Of a DNA stretch of 64,000 nucleotides, positions 32,526 through 40,846 are shown piece by piece. Location of the stretch: NCBI RefSeq assembly GCF_003075415.1, contig NZ_QDAH01000019.1, forward strand, positions 1 through 64,000, in the 5' to 3' direction. The translations under genes were made by a program, and so were the position numbers. Numbering within the stretch: position 1 is the stretch's first letter; each line of letters starts with the position of its first letter. A model generated the notes under the pieces. It made no database searches. It was given only the letters and a program-made list of their open reading frames with translations, and was not told the DNA's origin. The stretch comes from Microvirga sp. KLBC 81. Lineage in GTDB: Bacteria; Pseudomonadota; Alphaproteobacteria; Rhizobiales; Beijerinckiaceae.

Positions 32526-33190
32526 CGCAGGGCACCGCTGTCTAAGGTGTAATCCACGCACCCGTTCACATGCCGGCTGAGAACTTGGCAGGCACGCTCG
32601 GCATCGCGGGTCAGAGCGCAATCCAGGAGGAGCTTGTGCTCCTCGGCAGCTATTGCTCCACGAAAGACGACCGCCACCATTTGATAGCGGAGGTACTGGT
32701 CGAAGACTCCGCCATAAAGATCGAGAAGGGTCTGCGAGCCGCAGGCCTCGATGAGAGTTTGATGGAATTCGCGGTCATACCGCTTCCAGAGCTCCATGCC
32801 GGCGGTCTCGCCCGCCATCATGCGCCGCTCCATGACCGCCAGTTTGTAATGGGCGGCGACGACACGGCTTTCCCATTCCAGATCGCCGGCCGCGAAGGAT
32901 AAGGGAAGCGCGTAGGTCTCCAGGAGCAGCCGCATCGACGCCACGTCCTGAAGCCCCTCGGGCGAAACGGGAGTGACACGAAAGCCGCGCTGCCCCTCCG
33001 CAATCACCAATCCTTCCGACGACAGGCGGCTGAGGATTTCTCGAACCGTGCTGATGCTCGCGCCGTAATCCTTTGCCAAACGGTCGAGCCGGAGCCTGCC
33101 TCCGGGCGCAAGGCGCCCGAAGACGATATCAGCCCGAATCCGGTCATAGGCCCGATCCGCAATCGATGTCGCTAAAAGCTCGATACTCAT
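32522..33190 (-). CDS. GntR/FCD transcriptional regulator, copy 2
   Basis: This protein of about 222 residues is a clear paralogue of the following gene: YDRIRADIVFGRLAPGGRLR, YGASISTVREILSRLSSEGL, then an FCD domain with EWESRVVAAHYKLAVMERRM. The start MSIELLATSI at 33190 is preferred over 33244, whose extra residues are not conserved. It is divergent from the TRAP operon, so it is well placed to act on the 180-base intergenic region. A tandem, translationally coupled pair could form heterodimers or respond to two related ligands. Confidence 0.87.
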   Translation of the reverse strand: MSIELLATSIADRAYDRIRADIVFGRLAPGGRLRLDRLAKDYGASISTVREILSRLSSEGLVIAEGQRGFRVTPVSPEGLQDVASMRLLLETYALPLSFAAGDLEWESRVVAAHYKLAVMERRMMAGETAGMELWKRYDREFHQTLIEACGSQTLLDLYGGVFDQYLRYQMVAVVFRGAIAAEEHKLLLDCALTRDAERACQVLSRHVNGCVDYTLDSGALR

Positions 33191-33305
33191 CCCGCCACGC
33201 TTGCGATCACTCTCAGCCCCTCCCCACAGGGTAGACAGGCCCAACGGTTATCCGACTTAATGTAAAATATCAGATGATTTTAAAAACGCCTATTGATTTT
33301 GCAAA

Positions 33306-33319
33306 TATCTGAGCAGATA
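33306..33319. promoter_or_regulatory. Candidate GntR operator in the divergent intergenic region
   Basis: A perfect inverted repeat TATCTG-AG-CAGATA lies between the divergent regulator and TRAP genes. A related half site (ATATCAGAT) lies at 33268-33275 in an AT-rich stretch that probably holds the promoters. The position suits an operator for one or both GntR proteins. Confidence 0.45.
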
Positions 33320-33369
33320 GTTCGACCTAAGACGCAAAAAATGCGCACTGCCCTTTAGGAGAGGAACAC

Positions 33370-34362
33370 ATGCCACTCAGCATCAACCGCCGTGTACTGA
33401 TGGCCGCCGGCGCGGCCTTTCTGGCTTGGAGCATGGGCGGGCCAGCCGCCGCACAGGCGCCTTCCACCTTACGATTTTCGGCCGTCTTCTCGGACCAGGA
33501 CATCCGTGCCGAGATGATGAAGCGCTTTGCCGAGGACATTAAGGCTCAAGGCTTCACCCTCCAGCCCTATTACGGCGGCACCCTGTTCAAGCAGGGCACT
33601 GAGCTCGTGGCGATGCAGCGCGGCAACCTGGAGATGGGTAACATCGCGCCGCAGGATATCTCCAACCAGATCCCCGCCTGGTCCATCGTGACATCCGCCT
33701 ATCTCTTCCGCGATGCAGATCACCTGAAAAAGGTGTTCGCGAGCGATGTCGGCCAGCAACTCAAGAAGATGGCTTCGGATAAGCTCGGCATTCACATCCT
33801 GGGTCCGACCTATTTCGGCGCTCGGCATGTCGGTCTGAAGCCGAACAAGAAGATCAACACGCCGGAGGATCTTGCCGGAATCAAGCTGCGCATGCCCGGC
33901 GGCGATGCATGGCAATTCCTTGGTCAATCGCTCGGAGCGAATCCCACGCCTATGGCTTATGCCGAGGTCTATACCGGCCTGCAGACCGGAGCCATCGACG
34001 GGCAGGATAATCCGCTGCCGAACGTTCAGAATATGAAGTTCTACGAGGTGATGTCGCAGATCGCCCTGACCTCGCATCTCGTCGGCTTCGATCTTCTGGC
34101 CGTATCCAACAAAGTCTGGAACGCAATGTCGCCGGAGAAGCAGGCGGCCTTCCAGGCCGCGGCCGAGAAGGCGATCGAGTGGAGCACGCAGGAGCACCTG
34201 AAGAAGGAGGCTGAGCTTGCTACCTTCTTTAAGGAGAAGGGTCTCACTGTCTACACGCCTGACCTGAAGGCCTTCCGCGATTTCGCGCAGAAGAAGTATC
34301 TGGCCTCCGACCTCGCCAAGAGCTGGGAGCCGGGCATGCTGGATAAGATCAACGCCATGTGA
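33370..34362 (+). CDS. TRAP transporter substrate-binding protein (DctP family)
   Basis: This 330-residue periplasmic protein has an N-terminal signal with a twin-arginine-like start (INRRVLMAAGAAFLAW) cleaved after AAAQA. The mature part has the DctP carboxylate-binding core, including GARHVGLKPNKKINTPEDLAGIK-like sequence with the key Arg in LRMPGG. Next come PTPMAYAEVYTGLQTGAIDGQ and the final WEPGMLDKI. Family proteins bind organic acids. With the aromatic-precursor enzymes around it, quinate, shikimate or 3-dehydroshikimate is the likely ligand. AGGAGAGG lies just before the ATG. Confidence 0.92.
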   Translation: MPLSINRRVLMAAGAAFLAWSMGGPAAAQAPSTLRFSAVFSDQDIRAEMMKRFAEDIKAQGFTLQPYYGGTLFKQGTELVAMQRGNLEMGNIAPQDISNQIPAWSIVTSAYLFRDADHLKKVFASDVGQQLKKMASDKLGIHILGPTYFGARHVGLKPNKKINTPEDLAGIKLRMPGGDAWQFLGQSLGANPTPMAYAEVYTGLQTGAIDGQDNPLPNVQNMKFYEVMSQIALTSHLVGFDLLAVSNKVWNAMSPEKQAAFQAAAEKAIEWSTQEHLKKEAELATFFKEKGLTVYTPDLKAFRDFAQKKYLASDLAKSWEPGMLDKINAM

Positions 34363-34374
34363 GGCTTTAGCCGA

Positions 34375-34407
34375 GGAGCTGTCGTGACATCATCGTTCGA
34401 CAGCTCC
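34375..34407 (+). other. Intercistronic hairpin between dctP and dctQ
   Basis: A perfect 10-bp stem (GGAGCTGTCG / CGACAGCTCC) with a 13-base loop follows the binding-protein gene after 12 bases. No U run follows. It probably protects the upstream message or reduces expression of the membrane genes. Confidence 0.65.
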
Positions 34408-34489
34408 CTGAGCAGCATCGGGCCCCTGGCGGTAAGCAGCCTCATTCGCACTGATAGGCGCCTTCTTTTTAAGGAAGGAAAATCTTGTC

Positions 34490-35008
34490 ATGACTGCATG
34501 GGTACGACACATTGGCCCCTGGCTGGCACGGCGCGCCGAGAACGTCGCAGCCCTCATGTTGGCCTTGATGTTCCTGGCCTTTCTCCTGCAGATCGCCTTC
34601 AGATATGCCCTGAATCTCCCGATCGGCTGGACGCATGAAATAAGTGTGATCCTTTGGATCTGGCTCGTCCTGTGGGGCGCCTCGTTCGTTATCAGGGAAC
34701 GGGAGGAGATTCGCTTCGACATCATCTACGGAGCCGTTGGTCCCGGTCCGCGCAGGGTCATGTGCATCATCACCGCCCTGATATTGATCGCTCTCTACGC
34801 GATCTCACTCCCGGCCGTCTTCGACTACGTCACCTTCATGAAGGTGGAAAAGACCGGCTACCTCAAAATCCGTTTCGACTGGCTGTTTTCGATCTACATC
34901 GTCTTCGTCGTTGCTACCATCATCCGCTACATCTGGTTAGCCTGGCAGGCCATGCGTGGCGTCGCGCCCGACGAGTTCGATCCTACTAAGGCGAGTTCCG
35001 GCGTATGA
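34490..35008 (+). CDS. TRAP transporter small membrane subunit (DctQ family)
   Basis: This 172-residue four-helix membrane protein has the DctQ signature around the second span (LQIAFRYALNLPIGWTHEIS, LVLWGASFVIREREEIRFD). It pairs with the large DctM subunit in a sodium-driven uptake system. AAGGAAGG precedes the ATG. It overlaps dctM by 4 bases (ATGA), showing translational coupling. Confidence 0.9.
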   Translation: MTAWVRHIGPWLARRAENVAALMLALMFLAFLLQIAFRYALNLPIGWTHEISVILWIWLVLWGASFVIREREEIRFDIIYGAVGPGPRRVMCIITALILIALYAISLPAVFDYVTFMKVEKTGYLKIRFDWLFSIYIVFVVATIIRYIWLAWQAMRGVAPDEFDPTKASSGV

Positions 35009-36306
35009 ACCTGGCAAGCCCCTTCTCGCTCGCGCTGGTCGCGATCACATTCCTTGCCTTTCTCGGCCTGCCCATCGGCCATTCGATGATCGCAGGTTCA
35101 ATCCTTTACCTTCTGCTCTCTGGCCTGGATATGGGAACCGCCGCAGAGCAGATCCTGAACGGCATGTACTCCAACTACGTGATCCTCTCGGTTCCGTTGT
35201 TCATTCTTGCCGCCGAGTTCATGAACATCGGCAGCATGACCGACAGGCTCATGACGTTCTGCAACGCTCTTGTTGGCCGGTTCAGGGGCGGGCTTGCGCA
35301 TGTTAACATCCTGCAGAGCATCATCTTCGCCGGCATGTCAGGTTCTGCGATTGCAGATGCGGCCGGAACCGGGCGCATGATGCAGGTCATGATGACTCGC
35401 GATGGCCGCTACGCGCCGAGTTACGCCGCTGCCGTCACGGCCGTCTCCTCGGTCATAGGCCCGATCATTCCACCATCCATCCCGATGGTGCTATATGCAC
35501 TCGTCTCCGATGCCTCCATTGGTTTTCTCTTCCTCGGCGGGATCATTCCGGGATTGCTGATGGCAGTCAGTCAAATGATTATCGTGGCCGTCACAGCCCG
35601 GCGCAGGAATTTCCCGGTCGAGAAACCCGTTCCCCTACGCAAGCTCCCTCGAGTCACCTGGGAGGCTTTCCCGTCCCTCATGATGCCGGTTGTGTTGCTC
35701 GGCGGCATCTACACCGGCGTCATGACGCCGACCGAAGCCGCCGCCGTCGCAGCTGCATATGCACTGATCATATCGGTAGGGCTTTATCGCAGCGTGAGCT
35801 GGCGCGACTTCTACAACTCGCTCGCTGTCAGTGCTCGCACATCGATATCCATCGGCTTGCTGATCGCGGGATCACTGGTGTTCAACTATGTCGTCACTGT
35901 CGAGAATATTCCCGAAGGTGTGAAAGCCATTCTCTCGGCCTGGGAACTCTCACCCACCGGCTTCCTGATCCTGGTCAATGTCCTGCTGCTGCTCCTGGGG
36001 TGCGCGCTTGAGGGAACGGCGATCCTTCTCATCGTCGTGCCGGTCTTCATCCCAACGGCTCAGGCACTTGGTATCGACCTTGTGCATTTCGGGGTGGTGG
36101 TGGTCGTCAACATCATGATCGGACTGATCACACCTCCCTACGGCCTGCTCCTGTTCATCATGGCGAACATTTCAGGGGAGCCGTTGCGCAATATCGTCCG
36201 TGACACCCTGCCGTTCCTTTTTGCGATGATCGTGGCCCTGGCCATCCTAACCTTCGTGCCGGAAACCGTGCTCTGGTTGCCCAGGATGTTCGGATATCAG
36301 GGATGA
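35005..36306 (+). CDS. TRAP transporter large permease (DctM family)
   Basis: This 433-residue permease has about 12 hydrophobic segments. Signature blocks are FAGMSGSAIADAAGTGRMM, SSVIGPIIPPSIPMVLY, PTEAAAVAAAYAL and GLITPPYGLLLF. It carries the substrate across the inner membrane in exchange for sodium ions. It is the third gene of a dctPQM set and is followed 28 bases later by the AroQ-like gene, so uptake and catabolism are probably co-transcribed. Confidence 0.93.
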   Translation: MNLASPFSLALVAITFLAFLGLPIGHSMIAGSILYLLLSGLDMGTAAEQILNGMYSNYVILSVPLFILAAEFMNIGSMTDRLMTFCNALVGRFRGGLAHVNILQSIIFAGMSGSAIADAAGTGRMMQVMMTRDGRYAPSYAAAVTAVSSVIGPIIPPSIPMVLYALVSDASIGFLFLGGIIPGLLMAVSQMIIVAVTARRRNFPVEKPVPLRKLPRVTWEAFPSLMMPVVLLGGIYTGVMTPTEAAAVAAAYALIISVGLYRSVSWRDFYNSLAVSARTSISIGLLIAGSLVFNYVVTVENIPEGVKAILSAWELSPTGFLILVNVLLLLLGCALEGTAILLIVVPVFIPTAQALGIDLVHFGVVVVVNIMIGLITPPYGLLLFIMANISGEPLRNIVRDTLPFLFAMIVALAILTFVPETVLWLPRMFGYQG

Positions 36307-36333
36307 ACGGACTCAATTCGAGAGAAGCTATCG

Positions 36334-36783
36334 ATGAGCAAACCAATCTACATTCTCAATGGGCCGAACCTGAACCGCCTCGGGACCCGCGAGCCTGAGA
36401 TCTACGGGCGGACGACTTTGGCCGAAGTCGAGGCTATGTGCCGCGCAGCTGCACCCGAACAAGCAATCGTCTTCCGGCAGTCGAACCGCGAATACGAGAT
36501 CATTGATTGGGTCCATGAGGCCATCGACGAGGGCAGTGGGATCATCATCAATCCGGCAGCCTTCACCTTCACCTCCATGGCCATCATGGATGCCCTGAAG
36601 ATGTTTCCTGGCCCTATTGTCGAGCTGCACATCTCGAACATCCACCGGCGCGAGCCGATCTACCACAAGTCCTATGTCTCCCCAGTTGCGACTGCCGTCA
36701 TCGCGGGCCTTGGCACGGAGGGCTACCCGATTGCGGTCAAAGCAATGCTCAATATGAGTTCCAAAGCGGCAGCGAGCGCCTGA
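36334..36783 (+). CDS. aroQ: Type II 3-dehydroquinate dehydratase-like protein with altered active site
   Basis: This 149-residue protein has the AroQ fold and termini: ILNGPNLNRLGTREPEIYG with the catalytic Tyr and Arg, then ELHISNIHRREPIYHKSY. Some residues that are near-invariant in AroQ differ. The His of the THTS motif is Phe (FTFTSMAIMDAL), the SNxEGEL region reads SNREYEI, and a late Arg is Tyr. In a quinate/shikimate cluster it should dehydrate 3-dehydroquinate to 3-dehydroshikimate. The changes suggest altered activity or a related substrate. It is six bases before the dehydrogenase gene. Confidence 0.85.
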   Translation: MSKPIYILNGPNLNRLGTREPEIYGRTTLAEVEAMCRAAAPEQAIVFRQSNREYEIIDWVHEAIDEGSGIIINPAAFTFTSMAIMDALKMFPGPIVELHISNIHRREPIYHKSYVSPVATAVIAGLGTEGYPIAVKAMLNMSSKAAASA

Positions 36784-36788
36784 CGCCC

Positions 36789-37688
36789 ATGACGAGAGAG
36801 CTATCGTCGGCAGCCGACAGAGAACGCGAAGCGCAAAGCCTATGGACATGGCCCTCTGTTCTCGTCGGATTGGTGGGGGCTGGTATCCAGGCCTCACGCA
36901 CCCCACGCCTCCATGAGCGTGAGGGCGCCGAACAGGGCTTGCGCTACGTCTACAAGCTGATCGATCTTGAGGTGCTGGGTCTCGACGAGAGTGCTCTTCC
37001 GGAAGTCCTGGCTGCAGCCCAGCGGTTCGGCTTTGCTGGACTCAATATCACCCATCCCTGCAAGCAGGCCGTGATACCGCTTCTTGATGGATTGTCACCC
37101 GATGCAGCCGCTCTCGGGGCGGTCAACACCGTGGTACTGAAAGACGGCAGGCGTGTGGGACACAACACGGACTGGTGGGGATTTGCGGAGAGCTTCAGGC
37201 GCGAACTGCCTGACGTCCGAAGAGATCGCGTGGTTCAGTTCGGTGCCGGCGGCGCTGGAGCAGCCGTTGCGCATGCTCTGCTGACTCTCGGAGTCGGCGA
37301 GATCACTCTCATCGACACACATGAGGAGCGCGCCCGCACTCTTGCGGCAGCGTTGAGCGAGCGCTTCGGTGCGGGATGCGCCTCCGCGACATCCGGTTTC
37401 GCGGAGGCAATGGCCAAAGCCGACGGCATGGTGAATACGACCCCGCTCGGAATGGCGAAGTATCCCGGCATGGCGGTGCCTGTGGAATTGCTGCGCTCCG
37501 ATCTCTGGGTCGCCGACATCGTCTACTTCCCGCTTGAGACGGAGCTGTTGCGCCAGGCCCGAGCACGCGGCTGCCGCACCATGTCCGGCGGCGGCATGGC
37601 CGTTTTCCAAGCTGTCGGAGCTTTCCGCCTGTTCACGGACCGGGAACCAGACGCCGCGCGCATGCTTCAGCACTTCAACGAGATGTAA
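36789..37688 (+). CDS. Quinate/shikimate dehydrogenase (AroE superfamily)
   Basis: This 299-residue enzyme has the N-terminal substrate domain (ASRTPRLHEREGAEQGLRY, then GLNITHPCKQAVIPLLDGLS with its catalytic Lys) and GAVNTVV. The catalytic Asp lies in VGHNTDWWGF. A Rossmann NAD domain follows, with VVQFGAGGAGAAVAHAL and MVNTTPLGMA. The 'THPCKQ' and 'HNTDWWGF' forms resemble catabolic quinate/shikimate dehydrogenases more than biosynthetic AroE. It should oxidise quinate or shikimate to the 3-dehydro compound with NAD. It is the last gene of the TRAP-AroQ set. Confidence 0.86.
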   Translation: MTRELSSAADREREAQSLWTWPSVLVGLVGAGIQASRTPRLHEREGAEQGLRYVYKLIDLEVLGLDESALPEVLAAAQRFGFAGLNITHPCKQAVIPLLDGLSPDAAALGAVNTVVLKDGRRVGHNTDWWGFAESFRRELPDVRRDRVVQFGAGGAGAAVAHALLTLGVGEITLIDTHEERARTLAAALSERFGAGCASATSGFAEAMAKADGMVNTTPLGMAKYPGMAVPVELLRSDLWVADIVYFPLETELLRQARARGCRTMSGGGMAVFQAVGAFRLFTDREPDAARMLQHFNEM

Positions 37689-37897
37689 TTGTAGGCATAC
37701 ACAGGAACCAGCTTCGCACAACGTGACATTCAGATTTCATAGGATGGCTACAGCAGCATGCCGAGTTGTGGCTGAGCACTCGGAAGATGGGATTGCAGGC
37801 GAGATTACTCCGCGCCCGAAACACTTCCCTGCCATTCTCGGCCTGCTGACACTTGGCTGTGGACGTGAGACACTGGCTCCGCACGGAGAAACGAGCC

Positions 37898-39070
37898 ATG
37901 GCGCAAGTTGTGACGGTCTATTTTGGGACCAATCGCATGCCGCTCACGGACGCGAGCGGCGGCACCATCATCGACTTCGGCTCCGAGCTTGGGCCCATCG
38001 ACGGCACCGCCATTCGCTTCGGCAGCGCTCAGGCAAAGGTCACCGCAACGAGTTCCAGTTTAATCCCAGGCTCGCTTTACGTCGCTCAGGAACAACTCTA
38101 CGGCCCTTCGATCCGGCGCGGCAGCCGAGATATCTTCGAAAAGCTCCGGCAGGATATGCAGGAGGGAGGGCGGCCGACACTGGTCGTGATCCACGGTTTC
38201 TCAAACACGTTCAAGGATGCCATTGAGCGGGCCGCCACGATCATCGACTTCTACGGCATCGATGCGAACGTGTTCTCATTCACATGGCCGTCCATCGGCA
38301 CGCCTCTGCCCACACCCCTGCCCTACACAGACTACTTTCATGACCGCGGCACCGCGCGGGCGTCCGGAGTGGCCATCGCCCGCACGATGCGTATCCTCTA
38401 CGACTTCATCGATAATCTTCCTCGCCGAGACATCTGCCGACAGCCACTGCACCTCATTTGCCATAGTATGGGCAATTATGCCTTCCGGTATGCGGTACAG
38501 GCCTTGATGCAGGTGCCCCAGGGCGAGCCACGCGAGTACATCCGGGCATCGGACGCACCTGCCACGGATGCAGAAGATCGCCCCTTTCCTGCACTGGTCG
38601 CCATGCCAACAGAGGCCCCGGATCCCAATCGCCTGCGCCGGACGTTCGACCAGATCATCCTCGCCGCAGCGGACGAAGACGAGGATGCGTTTGAAGATGC
38701 CAGGGAGTTGCGATACCTGCCCCGTCTCGGCAATCGCGTGACAGTCTACCACACTCAGGAGGACTGGATTCTCTCGACCTTGAGTTCGGTCACCAAATTC
38801 AACGGTCCGCGCCTTGGGGTGAATGGGCCGGAGAACATGGCGATGATCAGCGACAAGGTCGCTGCGATCGATGTCAGCGACGCCATTAGCCCGAGGCAGG
38901 ACTTCCAGAGCCATCAGTACTATCGGATTTTTCCAGCGGTGCGCGACGACATTGTCGCCGTTCTGATGGGTGCGCGGCAGGACAAGATCGCAAACCGGGA
39001 CCGCACCGACACTCAGCGCTATCGCCTCCAGCTCCCATCGAGAGGCCGACGCAAACCTGGTCCGCGATAA
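37898..39070 (+). CDS. Alpha/beta hydrolase of DUF900 type
   Basis: This protein of about 390 residues starts MAQVVTVYFGTNRMPL. Strands GRPTLVVIHGFSNTF and VFSFTWPS are followed by the nucleophile elbow LICHSMGNYAFRYA, with Ser flanked by His. Late residues include a possible acid and a terminal His (DFQSHQYYRIF). The layout fits DUF900/lipase-like cytosolic hydrolases. GGAG lies about 10 bases before the ATG at 37898; a start at 37853 is not supported. The substrate is unknown. It follows the quinate cluster after 209 featureless bases. Confidence 0.8.
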   Translation: MAQVVTVYFGTNRMPLTDASGGTIIDFGSELGPIDGTAIRFGSAQAKVTATSSSLIPGSLYVAQEQLYGPSIRRGSRDIFEKLRQDMQEGGRPTLVVIHGFSNTFKDAIERAATIIDFYGIDANVFSFTWPSIGTPLPTPLPYTDYFHDRGTARASGVAIARTMRILYDFIDNLPRRDICRQPLHLICHSMGNYAFRYAVQALMQVPQGEPREYIRASDAPATDAEDRPFPALVAMPTEAPDPNRLRRTFDQIILAAADEDEDAFEDARELRYLPRLGNRVTVYHTQEDWILSTLSSVTKFNGPRLGVNGPENMAMISDKVAAIDVSDAISPRQDFQSHQYYRIFPAVRDDIVAVLMGARQDKIANRDRTDTQRYRLQLPSRGRRKPGPR

Positions 39071-39550
39071 GCCCCTAGACAATCAAACTATCCCGACCCT
39101 ATGCGATTGAGGAAATCCGGAGTTTTAGGCGTATCAAAAGGACGGACTCCCGCTATGCCCCGCGCCACTCCTCCGAGGCTTCCACTTGGTCGGACATGGG
39201 CTATGCCTGGGCCACGCCTACCAGGCCGGGAGGTGCTCCCCATTCCGAAATCTGGCGCGCAGACGGAAAGCCCGCTCGCGATAGGAATTAAATTCTCAAG
39301 CCACTCCGCCCGAACCACACCGGCGAGGATGCCTCCACCGCCGTGCACAGCACAGCTTTAGACAGGTTGCCGTGGTGTGGGCAGAATATTGTGACGGGGT
39401 GGACGAACTTGCTTGATCGCTTGCGACAAGGACTTGGCATTCTTGACGAGAGGCTCGCGTAGAAAGCACCCGCCGCCCCAGATGGTAAGCCTTTTGATCC
39501 TTTGACGGCGTGGTCTCCAAAACGCACATTAGCTCCTTCTGGAGCGAGGT
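39071..39550. other. Gap without recognised genes
   Basis: This 480-base stretch has frames of up to 86 codons on both strands, but their composition (Pro/Arg-rich on one strand, low Asp/Glu) and lack of ribosome sites argue against coding. No hairpin, repeat or RNA was recognised. It may be decayed sequence. Confidence 0.4.
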
Positions 39551-39760
39551 GTGATGATGCCCGTTGATCGTATGATGCTGAGACAGGCCCTGAACGAACT
39601 CGTGAGGCTGAAGGGTGGCGCAGAGAACCCCACACGCTTCCTCGCCCGGCTCTATAGCTCCGCGCTGCACGAATGGGCGGGACAGCTCGGCGTGGATCAG
39701 CACAAGCTCAATAAGCTGGTTCACATCAAAGAGGCAATTTCAGAACGCCGGCTTCATTAG
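39551..39760 (+). CDS. Small hypothetical protein
   Basis: This 69-codon frame (PVDRMMLRQALNELVRLKGG, LARLYSSALHEWAGQLGVDQ, HKLNKLVHIKEAI) reads as a helical soluble protein with natural Leu/Ala/Arg balance. GGAGCGAGG lies just before three alternative starts: GTG 39551, ATG 39554 and ATG 39557. No family is recognised. It is a possible stand-alone regulator-type helix bundle. Confidence 0.45.
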   Translation: MMMPVDRMMLRQALNELVRLKGGAENPTRFLARLYSSALHEWAGQLGVDQHKLNKLVHIKEAISERRLH

Positions 39761-39895
39761 GATGACAACGGTCGGGGAGATATCGCCGCCTCTTCAATTC
39801 GATCGCTGGCGGTTTTGGCTCTTCCCCAGCCATTTCCGTCCCGGAGGCTGACGTGTACACTAGGCCGTCCGATCTCGTTTGGAACGGAGGCGGCT

Positions 39896-40762
39896 ATGGC
39901 CTGCTTTCCCGCCAGAGCTCTCGGGATAACCGGCTTCCTGCTGGCTCTCCTCTGCCTCCCGGCCCATGCTGACCCATTCTTCGTGCGGGTCTACGGCAGG
40001 ACCTACAAGATCGACCCTCGGTATCCGTCTGACGAGCAGAAGGGCCCGAAGCCCCAGGAGGCGATGGAAGCCCTACCCTCCGATCTCGCAAAAGGCCCTG
40101 GGTTCAGGCCATCGCACGAACAGGTCCTGGCCGAGGTCGAGGAAAGGCTCTGGATCGCACAAAACCAGCTCGATCATGCATTGGGGAAGGAAACCACCTC
40201 CCCTGAGCGGCAAAATGCCGGACCCGACCCGAAGGCAGTCAATCAGGAGTTCACAGAATCTCCCGCGACGGGAGCGACATCGAGCCGTTCGTCGAAATTG
40301 CAGAAGGTCTTTGACCAGCGCCGAGCCCTGAACATCCTTGCGCGTGAGCTGAGGCGATCCATGGACCTGCCTGTCAGGACGCCTGAAACGGGGTTCTCCC
40401 GGCCGAAGCTGTCGCCCGAGATTGAGGCTAGCTACCGCGCTCTCAGTTTCGATCCCTTGGAGGCCTATTACGGTTTCAGGCGCGTCAAGGCAGCCTTCCG
40501 CTCCGGCGATATCGAACTCCTCGCTCTGGTCGCCCACTATCCCCTGACGGTGACGGGAAAGGCCAAGCGGACCATACGCACCCGCGAGCAGCTTCGTGCA
40601 GCGAAGGACACGGCCATGGACCCGCGCATCCGAGATATTGTGGCGAAATCCACCTTCGAGACGGTCTTTGTTCGGGACAAAGGGATGATGCTTGGAGCGG
40701 GAGAGGTCTGGATCACCCACAACAAGACACGCTTCGGACTGGGAGCCATTAACCTCCAATGA
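39896..40762 (+). CDS. Exported hypothetical protein
   Basis: This protein of about 288 residues has a clear Sec signal (ALGITGFLLALLCLPAHA). A charged middle region (DLAKGPGFRPSHEQVLAEVEERLWI) follows, then a C-terminal domain (ELLALVAHYPLTVTGKAKRT, VFVRDKGMMLGAGEVWITHN) that resembles small SnoaL/NTF2-like folds of unknown periplasmic function. ACGGAGG sits 5 bases before the ATG at 39896; the in-frame codons upstream are not conserved. It lies just before the lytic transglycosylase gene. Confidence 0.65.
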   Translation: MACFPARALGITGFLLALLCLPAHADPFFVRVYGRTYKIDPRYPSDEQKGPKPQEAMEALPSDLAKGPGFRPSHEQVLAEVEERLWIAQNQLDHALGKETTSPERQNAGPDPKAVNQEFTESPATGATSSRSSKLQKVFDQRRALNILARELRRSMDLPVRTPETGFSRPKLSPEIEASYRALSFDPLEAYYGFRRVKAAFRSGDIELLALVAHYPLTVTGKAKRTIRTREQLRAAKDTAMDPRIRDIVAKSTFETVFVRDKGMMLGAGEVWITHNKTRFGLGAINLQ

Positions 40763-40846
40763 AGGTTATCCTAGCGATCACGCCCCATGAAGCCGGTGTG
40801 ACACGAGAGTATTGCGCCGATCCAATGCATGCGAAAGGATCCCGAA

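Noticed and set aside
39101..39361. 86-codon frame in the gap before the 39.55-kb gene
   Set aside because: Pro/Arg-rich, no ribosome site and overlapped by an antisense frame of equal quality.
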